Assembly: GCA_037157565.1 (NCBI GenBank)
Contig: JAZHRO010000046.1
Span: 17,768,501 to 17,832,500 of the forward strand
Direction: 5' to 3'
Length of the DNA stretch: 64,000 nt
Origin: Thalassia testudinum
Taxonomy: Eukaryota > Streptophyta > Magnoliopsida > Alismatales > Hydrocharitaceae
The notes beneath the pieces were generated by a model that made no database searches, had not been told where the DNA came from, and saw only the letters and a program-made list of their open reading frames with translations. This document shows, piece after piece, positions 57,331 through 64,000 of the stretch. The position numbers and the translations under genes were made by a program. Within the stretch, counting starts at the first letter, position 1. The number at the start of each line of letters is the position of its first letter.

Positions 57331-59040
57331 TGCAAGACTAAATGCATTTTATCAAGAGTTTAACTAAAGGTTCATTTCCTTTTGTTTCATCCAAAAATTC
57401 AGAATCTAGATAACTATGTAGATGTGATATTGTAGCTTCTACAACAGATCCAAGCGAAGAGTCGATACATATTTAAAGTTTGTACTTGCCCCCTAGTAAA
57501 ATTCTATTGTGATAGGTAAACCTCTTCTCTTGGGGATATAAAATATTCTTTAATTTTTGACCCGGCTTTTGGCTTAGGTAGAAGACGTCTGAGTTAACTG
57601 GATTTGTATTTGGTGGCTCACTTGCTTCTAGTGCTACATAGAGACTAGTATTTCCGAATCTAGATTATTAGATTATTGAATAACTTAACTTAAACAAGGG
57701 TTGGAAAACTATGCTCTCTTTAATCTTTTGTACTTTTCCTTTTCTCTCTTTCTCTCTTTTTCTTCTTTATTTTTCCTTTTTTTCCTTAGCTCACATCTTA
57801 CCAGATTTGCAACTATATTTGGTGGTCTTACATGGCATTACACATTAATTAGGTTCTGATAACTGTACGACTCAGCTCATATTCAGGCAGTCAGAAATAT
57901 AGAAAAATAGGTTTAGGCTATATTTGCTGGTTCATGAAGGTGGTAGGTGTTTTGGCCTCAAAACATTTTGACTTACATAATTCAAACTTCTTAACGTAAC
58001 ATTTTTTTCTTATAAACAAATATCCCTTTTGTAAGCTTTTTTTCTATACATATATCTACTGGCACAATGCCATTACCAACATAACATAACGCAACAATTC
58101 AACACGACATACATACTTTTATTCACAAGGCATTATTTGGGATTTTTGGGGGTGACCAAGAGGTTCTCAGGTGGCTTATTGGGTGGAAGTGCCTACTCTC
58201 GGCACCGGGTAGGGAATGAATAGGATGATGTATTTCTGACCTTGACATCAATACCTACCTTCAGTCGAGGATTTCATAGAGGATAGTCATGACCGTCCAC
58301 CTCAGTCCTAGTTTTATCAGAACCCACTCTCTATATTTTTGCCTTATTTGGTGGCTCTCGTATGGTATTTCTCACATATGTCGTACGCAAGAACTGAGAG
58401 CAAAAACTATGCCCATCTCCAAGTATCATTATTCAATTATTAAAGATTAAAGATTCCTTACACTAGCCTTAGAGCACCAGTAGACTCTCCACTCTCATCT
58501 CACATATGTTTTGGTGGATCTGTTAGAAGATGGTTCACCTGACTCCCTTATTGTTGTCCAAGGGTTTAGGAGAAGCAATGCTTCTTCTCGGCAAACTAGA
58601 GATGTCTACCAGTTTTCACAATGGATCCATTGCAAATTCTACATGCAAGTATGAAATTATACTAGATTCTAAGTCTAGGAATCTACTAAAGAATAATTCT
58701 CTAATAAAACCTCCTGATAAAGAGATCTAATACCCCAATTGTTGGCAGAAAATTTTCAATTTTTATGGACTACCACCCGATGCTTATGTGTTTGCATGTC
58801 CTCATGCATGAATAAAAGAAATAAGGCTGGGTGTATATGGATAGAAATCACCTATAATTGCTTCTGAGTTGTCATTGAGCTCATGTTATTACTGCAATGC
58901 CATACACAATATGCAAAACCATATGCAAAGCATTATGCGTAAATGAAATATGCTATGTATATATGGTATGTATATATGTATACGTGCTGAGTTTAATGCC
59001 TCTAGCTGGGCAAGTCATCAGTCATGCACCCTCAAGAAGA
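57331..59040 (-). other. C post-pol noncoding region with TATTTGGTGG repeats
   Basis: About 1.7 kb without genes. Exact TATTTGGTGG on the plus strand at 57607, 57816 and 58345 and near copies at about 57932, 58172 and 58508. It aligns in order with 32729-34360 of B. Near 58983-59015 is the post-pol signature TTGCCCAGCTAGAGGCATTA (minus). Confidence 0.6.
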
Positions 59041-59044
59041 TGTA

Positions 59045-60365
59045 TCATTTCCTTAGCAGGAGGAGGTTCCTAAGCAAAGAATGGTTTGAGGCACTGGCCA
59101 TTAACCGTAAAAATTTGCCTAGATTTTGAGTCCCTAATTTGGACTGCCCCGTTAGGATACGAGTGGACCACCAGGAATGACCCAGTGCACTTGGACTTGA
59201 GCTTTCTCGCAAAGAATTTGAGTTGGGAGTCAAGCAATCAAACCTATTGGTTAGGTGCAAACTCCTTCCTCCGGATGTGTTGATCATGGAAAGCTTTTGC
59301 CTTGTCTTTGTATATTTTTGCACTCTCGTAAGCTTCCCACCTAATCTCCTCTAAGTCTTTGAGCTAGAGCTTTCCTTCATAACCTCCAGCCTCGAGGTTA
59401 AAATTACACTTCAACACCACGCAAAAGGCACGGTGCTTCAGCTCCACAAGAAGGTGATAGGCCTTTCCATACACCATGTAGTTTGGGGACATTCTGAGTG
59501 GGGCCTTGTACGTGGTCTGATATGCCTATAGTGCATCAATCAATCGATTGGAGCAATCCTTCCTATTAGGCCTAATCGTCTTTTGAAGGATAAGCTTGAT
59601 TTGATGGTTTGATACTTTAGCCTGCCCATTGGTTTGTGGGTGATATGGGGTAGCAATGCGATGTTGCACCCCGTATTTTTTCAATAACGACCTAAAATGG
59701 GCATGGATGAAGTGGCTTCTCCCATCACAAATCAGGTCGTAAGGAACTCCGAATCTCACGAAAAAAAATTCCTGGAGAAAGGATATAACAGTCTTATGAT
59801 CAGCTTGTCTTGCTGAGATAGTTTCTACCCACTTTAAGACAGTCTATTGCGAGGAGTATGTACTCAAAGCTGTACGAGTTCGGGAAGGGGCCCATAAAGT
59901 CGATGCCCCAGACGTCGAACACTTCTACGACCAGAATGGATTGGAGAGGCATCATATCTCTCTGGGTCATAGAACCGACTGCCTGGCATCGCTTATAGCA
60001 CTTGGCAAACTAGTGTGTATGTCTGAAAATGGTTGGCCAGAAAAATCCCGACTACAAAATCTTTGCAGCAGTTTTTCGGCCTAAGAAATGACCCCCACAC
60101 GCATGCTGTGGCAGAAGGATAGCACACTAGAGATTTCTGAATCAGGGATGGATCTATGAATGATCTAATCAGCCCCAATGTGAAAGAGCAATGGGTCATT
60201 CCAAAAATAGAATTTAGCCTCTGATATAAATTTGAGCTTTTGATCCTTGGATAATCCCACAAGTAGCCTACCTATGATAAGATAGTTTGCTATATCAGCA
60301 TACCAAGGAAACTCAACAGAGTTGATAGATAGCAGAGACTCATCTAGAAATAGGTCTAATATCGG
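59045..60365 (-). pseudogene. Integrase (C), broken
   Basis: In order on the minus strand: HHCC-like zinc region (QHACGGHFLGRKTAAK, then CYKRCQAVG) around 60110-59990; first catalytic Asp in WGIDFMGPF; a frameshift near DCLK; second catalytic Asp in LICDGRSHF; TPYHPQTNGQAK, in which the expected catalytic Glu codon (GAA) is AAA (59616-59618); and the C-terminal VNGQCLKPF near 59090. It lacks a chromodomain, as usual for Tat/Athila. Loss of the Glu and several stops make it inactive. Integrase would join element DNA to the chromosome. Confidence 0.82.
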
Positions 60366-60760
60366 TGGGGAGTACAGAATGTTGTCTGGGTCAAGCCGAG
60401 ACAAGTGATTCGCTACAACAAAATGTGCTCCAGCTTTGTCACGGATTTCAACATTAAACTCTTGCAAAAGAGGGATCCATTTGATAAGGCGGGATTTGGT
60501 GTCCTTCTTTGCCACCAAATGCCAGAGGGAGGAATGGTTAGTGTAGATGATAACTTTGGAATCGAGTAAGTATGACCTAAATTTCTCCAACCCGAATACT
60601 ACGGCTAGCAATTCTTTCTCAGTGACTATTTAGTTATGCTGGGCCTCACTCAGAATTTTGCTAGCGTAGTATACTACAAATGGATGCCGCTCCCAACACT
60701 GGCCAAAAATGACTCCGACGGCGAAGTCAGAAGCGTCACACATCATCTCAAAGTCAAGTT
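60366..60760 (-). pseudogene. RNase H (C), broken
   Basis: Minus-strand pieces HPFVVYYASKILSEAQHN, then a stop, LLAVVFGLEKFRSYLL, IIYTNHSSLWHL and VVANHLSRL. In related elements these read TDHSAL and ADHLSRL; both Asp codons are now Asn (AAC at 60537-60539, AAT at 60408-60410), each by G to A. The second is a catalytic acidic residue. The enzyme would remove RNA from RNA/DNA hybrids. Confidence 0.78.
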
Positions 60761-62025
60761 ACCAGTCGGGGCTTGGAGAATAGGTGCACTGGAGACAATG
60801 CTTCTCAATGTCTCGAAAGAGCTAAGACACAAGGAATCAAACTCAAAGGTCATGTCGGTTACCAAAAGATTCATTAATGGACGAGCAATTTTCGAGAAAT
60901 CTCGAATGAATCTTCGATAAAATCTGACATGCCCTAAGAATGATCTGATTTGCCTAACCAAGCTAGGTGGTGGTAATCACAAAATGATTTCAAACTTAGC
61001 TGAAACAACCTCGAGTCCATCAGAGGAGATCCTGTGACCTAGCACAATGCCATCCCTCACCATAAAATGGCTTTTCTCCCATGAATTTACTAGGTTAACG
61101 TTTATACATCTCCTCAGAATTTTTGAGAGGTTATTGAGACAAGATGAGAAATCACTCCAAACACGAAGAAGTCATCCATGAACACTTCTACGCAATCCCT
61201 GATCATGTCTGACAAGATGGCCATCATGCATCGCTGAAAGGTGGCTGGTGCGTTGTAGAGGCCGAAGGGCATCCACTTAAAAGTGAATGTTCGAAAGGGA
61301 CACGTAATAGTCATCTTGTCTTGGTCTTTCGGGTTGATTGCAACTTGATTGTATCCAGAGTATCCATCCAAAAATTAGAAGAAACTACGCCCGACTAGAT
61401 GTTCTAGAATCTGATCAATAAAGGGCAAAGGAAAATGATCCTTTTTTGTAGCTGATTTTAGCTTCTTATAGTCAATGCAGACCTGCTAGGAAGTCATGGT
61501 GCAGGTTGTGATGGATTCACCCAATTCATCTTTTATTACGGTGAGTCTCGCCTTTTTGGGCACTATATGAATGGGACTCACCCACTAGATGTCGAAAATT
61601 GGATAGATAATGTCCACGTCCAGCCATTTAATGATCTCATTATTGATAACCTCCAACATATTTGGATTTAAACATCTTTGAGGTTGTCTCGACTGTCTCA
61701 CCACTTCATCAGTGTAGATATGGTGAGTGCAATATGAGGGCTGAATTCCGTGGAGATCAGCAATGCCCCATTCGATAGCAACCCTATGTGCTTGTAGAAT
61801 GGAGATCAACAGGTGTTCCTGATCCAGAGTCAAGTTAGCATTGATAATCACTAGATATGTCTCAATTTCTCCTAGAAACACATATTTGAGCAAATAAGGT
61901 AAGGGTTGCAACTCTAGTAGTGGAGGGTGGGGAGGCTGAGGACGAGGATTGTGCAGGGGAGGGGAGGAAATAATAGTGGAAATTTGCTGATCCTGACTAA
62001 TGAAGAATCCGCTTGCAATGGTCAT
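60761..62025 (-). pseudogene. Reverse transcriptase and upstream linker (C), broken
   Basis: Minus strand. The linker has LPYLLKYVFLGEIETYLVII and SRQPQRCLNPNMLEVI (61585-62025). RT follows with WVSPIHIVPKK, IDYKKLKSATKKDHFPLPF, DGYSGYNQVAI, MPFGLYNAPATFQRCMMAI and the catalytic FMDD (61171-61182), then GHRISSDGLEV and IRSFLGHVRFYRRFIRDFSK. Sequence type is Tat/Athila. In-frame stops occur after FDI, in TMTS*QV, in FF*FLDG and after EIIL. RT would copy the RNA genome. Confidence 0.85.
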
Positions 62026-62031
62026 GTAATC

Positions 62032-62760
62032 CTATCTTGAGATATTCATGCTGGATAGGACAGGATAGTCAATATCAGGAGTCTTAAGAGTAGATGAACA
62101 CCCATGACAACCAAATCCATGGGACGAAATGTGTATATCATTAGTCTCAGTCCCATGTGGATCGCGATCAAAGACCCATGATAGTGAGGATGAATGTGCC
62201 ATTGGGTCGCTGCAGAGGAGCCCAATGTTCCCACAGAAAGTTGAATCTTCATCTTCACTATCCTCCTCGATCAAATCATAACCAAAGCTCTTTGATGCCC
62301 TGAAAATGTCCAGTCTAAGCTTTTCATTTCCCAGGGAAATCTCCATGCACCCTGATGCACAGCTGATGCTTGCGCTGGTGGTTGCCAGAAATGAGCAACC
62401 TAGAATAATCGGTGCATCACGGAGATTAGGAGGAACCTCCATACCAAGAATAAAAAAGTCCACTAGAAAGCAGAATCCTTAGACTTTTATGATCACATTT
62501 TCAACCACCCCCCTTGGTGTATTTATAGATTGGTAAGCCAACTGTATGGTAACCATGGTGGGTCTTAACTCCCCAAATCGAAATCGATCAAATACTACGG
62601 TGGGAGTTAGGTTGATGGAGACCCCAAGTCAAGAAGGGCCCTATCAATAGGGGAATCCTGCAACAGGCAGGAAATCAATGGTGTGCCCGGGTCCTTCTTC
62701 TTGGGTGGTAAGTTAGCTAAAATAGCTACACTGGCTTCCTCAGATAATACCACTTGTCAT
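62032..62760 (-). pseudogene. Aspartic protease (C), frame-shifted
   Basis: Minus strand: ILANLPPKKKDPGTPLISC and DRALLDLGS, then a one-base frameshift into INLTPTVVFDRFRFGELRPT, then VVENVIIKV, a stop, and the open frame 62032-62463 (FFILGMEVPPNLRDAPIILG, SFLATTSASISCASG, LRLDIFRAS). The active site would be DLGxSxNL. The normally conserved RPFLATA is CSFLATT here. Protease would cut the Gag-Pol polyprotein. Confidence 0.8.
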
Positions 62761-62899
62761 TTGCTCCTCTACTGCTGCTTCGGAGTACAATAGTCCTTAA
62801 AGAACCTAGCAACAGCTGGGATGTGATCTATCTCTTCGAGGAGAGGGACCTGAATGTGAACTTCCTTGAACATAGATTTCAGGTCCTCAAAATTCCATG

Positions 62900-63430
62900 T
62901 GTCCATTTTCTTTGCTAAATCTCATGTTAGGGAAATGAGAAAAGGGTCGGGAATTTTAGGGTCTAGGGGCTTCTTTCCCTTATCTAATGAAGATGGCTTG
63001 TGAGAGGATGAGGGTTGTGAGTCATCCCATGGTACAACGCAGGGAAAATCGTTACCCACTTTCCTTGGTAGTGGGTCCTATCCAGTCTTTCCACTCCTTA
63101 AGGTGACAGCTTTTGCATCTGCGTGTTGTCCATGCAAGGGCAGAGGAGTAGGCTGCTATGGATACACAGGGTTTGACAATAAAGGTTGCTGACCGAGCCC
63201 ATAACCAGGAGGTGCAGGAGGTGCTTACATAACAGCATGTGCCTACCCCTGTGGTGCTTGGAATCTAGGCAGGGCACCCTGATTCTACACATATCTTGGG
63301 TTTGGGATAGGATGGGAGGACAAAGCTCCCTGTGATCTATGCTCCTACATCATCTGGTTTTGCATGTTCTGTATGCTCTATATTTGGACTGCTATTGCCT
63401 TCATTATTTGGAGGTTGTCATGAGTAGATT
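62900..63430 (-). pseudogene. Gag C-terminal part (C)
   Basis: Minus strand, one frame with several stops: DNLQIMKAIAVQI, MQNQMM, Pro/Gln-rich linker, then DAKAVTLRSGK near 63100, the AVTLRSGK signature at the Gag-protease junction of Tat/Athila elements, then SKPSSLDKGKKPLDPKIPDPFL-type sequence and MFKEVHIQVPLLEEIDHIP. The Gag N-terminus is missing: beyond 63440 the sequence changes to a motif cluster of another repeat. Confidence 0.65.
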
Positions 63431-63458
63431 TTTGAATTGACTTCTTTTCTAATTGGTT

Positions 63459-64000
63459 TTTCAGACGTCCTATGATTCCTTCAGATGTCTGAGTCTTCTC
63501 AGTCAGATGTCTGATCTACTTTATCAGACATCTAGGCTCCAGCACAGAACCTAAAATCATATACATAGTCTTTGACCTATGTCACCTAGGATTTTAGATG
63601 TCTGTGGTCCACTTTAGATGTCTAATAATGTCTTTTAGACACCTCCTTTAGCTTTTGATATTTCTTTAACTTTAGAAGAATAACGATCATATCTTTTTGT
63701 TGTCTTTCAGATGTCTTCTGTCTTCTTGAGATGTCTGGAAATGACCAACATTCAGTTTCCATCCAACGATCAACTGCAATTGACTATGTTAGTTTCTTTT
63801 TGATTTTGGACCATTGTACGCCATCAGACATCCTTGCATTTATTCAGATGTCTAACGATTCTTTTTAAGATGACTAAACTTTTGATCAGACATCCAGTAA
63901 GATGTCTGACCATTTGTCTTTATATCCCTGTTTGGATCCAACCACAGGAATGATCACTTTGACCCTGAGGCCTTTTCAGAAGTCTAAAATGACTCCTTCA
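63459..64000. repeat. Motif cluster TCAGATGTCTGA, probable copia LTR piece
   Basis: About 14 variants of TCAGATGTCTGA / CAGACATCC in 540 bases. The order and spacing, and the GTTTGGATCCAACCACAGGAA stretch near 63930, resemble 21230-21690 of the copia-like LTR in element A, in plus orientation. It replaces the expected Gag N-terminus of C, so it is probably another insertion running out of the window. Confidence 0.5.

Larger units (their letters stand above)
55727..64000 (-). mobile_element. Element C: Ty3/gypsy (Tat/Athila type) with decayed gag-pol, partial
   Basis: Minus-strand element running out of the window. In transcription order: Gag C-terminus (62900-63430), protease (62032-62760), RT (to 60761), RNase H, integrase (to about 59045), post-pol noncoding region, PPT (57295-57307) and 3' LTR (55727-57294). 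It is the only element here with polymerase genes. All frames carry stops or frameshifts. Shared 3' sequence with B makes C-type elements B's likely helper. Confidence 0.85.

Overview
This window comes from a flowering-plant nuclear genome, in a stretch that I read as transposable elements from end to end. I found no host gene, rRNA, functional tRNA or CRISPR array. Plant origin is inferred from Ty3/gypsy elements of the Tat/Athila type primed by tRNA-Asp, a SIRE-like Ty1/copia fragment and an En/Spm (CACTA) DNA transposon, all AT-rich and methylation-decayed. The species cannot be named.

Layout. I use letters for families. F: end of its internal region and 3' LTR (1-3044), inserted in an upstream copy of family A (3045-4826). 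A: a tandem LTR-internal-LTR array; its middle LTR (4827-6192 and 18553-18794) is split by E; its internal region is 18795-23454, with a copia-like LTR inserted at 20897-22525; its 3' LTR (23455-24221 and 52805-53663) is split by a CACTA transposon. E (6193-18552, minus strand) is a young non-autonomous element with 4203-bp LTRs. The CACTA element (24222-52804) carries a decayed TNP2-type transposase and a second transposase-like gene, and is split by B (30495-49399, minus). B is itself split by D (34366-43638, minus; perfect TSD TCTAC). After A come a minus-strand A-like LTR fragment (53664-54114), a copia gag/LTR fragment (54115-55726), and C (55727 to beyond 64000, minus), the only element here with gag, protease, RT, RNase H and integrase remains. 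Insertion order: copia, then the A-like LTR, then A, then CACTA, then B, then D, which is six nested levels.

How the parts relate. A, B, D and E lack polymerase genes and must have moved with proteins from other elements. B and C share LTR ends and 3' noncoding sequence, so C-type elements are the likely helper of B. The families share little LTR sequence but share one architecture: a stem-loop of the type GCTA-loop-TAGC, a polypurine tract AGGCATGGGGGTA, and then a short hairpin starting TGAT at the first base of the LTR. At the other end, the U5 part of each LTR holds a box complementary to the 5' end (nt 1-16) of tRNA-Asp, the same tRNA whose 3' end pairs with the primer binding site. In B, the stem-loop before the PPT appears to have folded back and copied itself, leaving a perfect 25-bp inverted repeat where the PPT should be. 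These RNA-architecture features are the most promising undescribed signals in the window.
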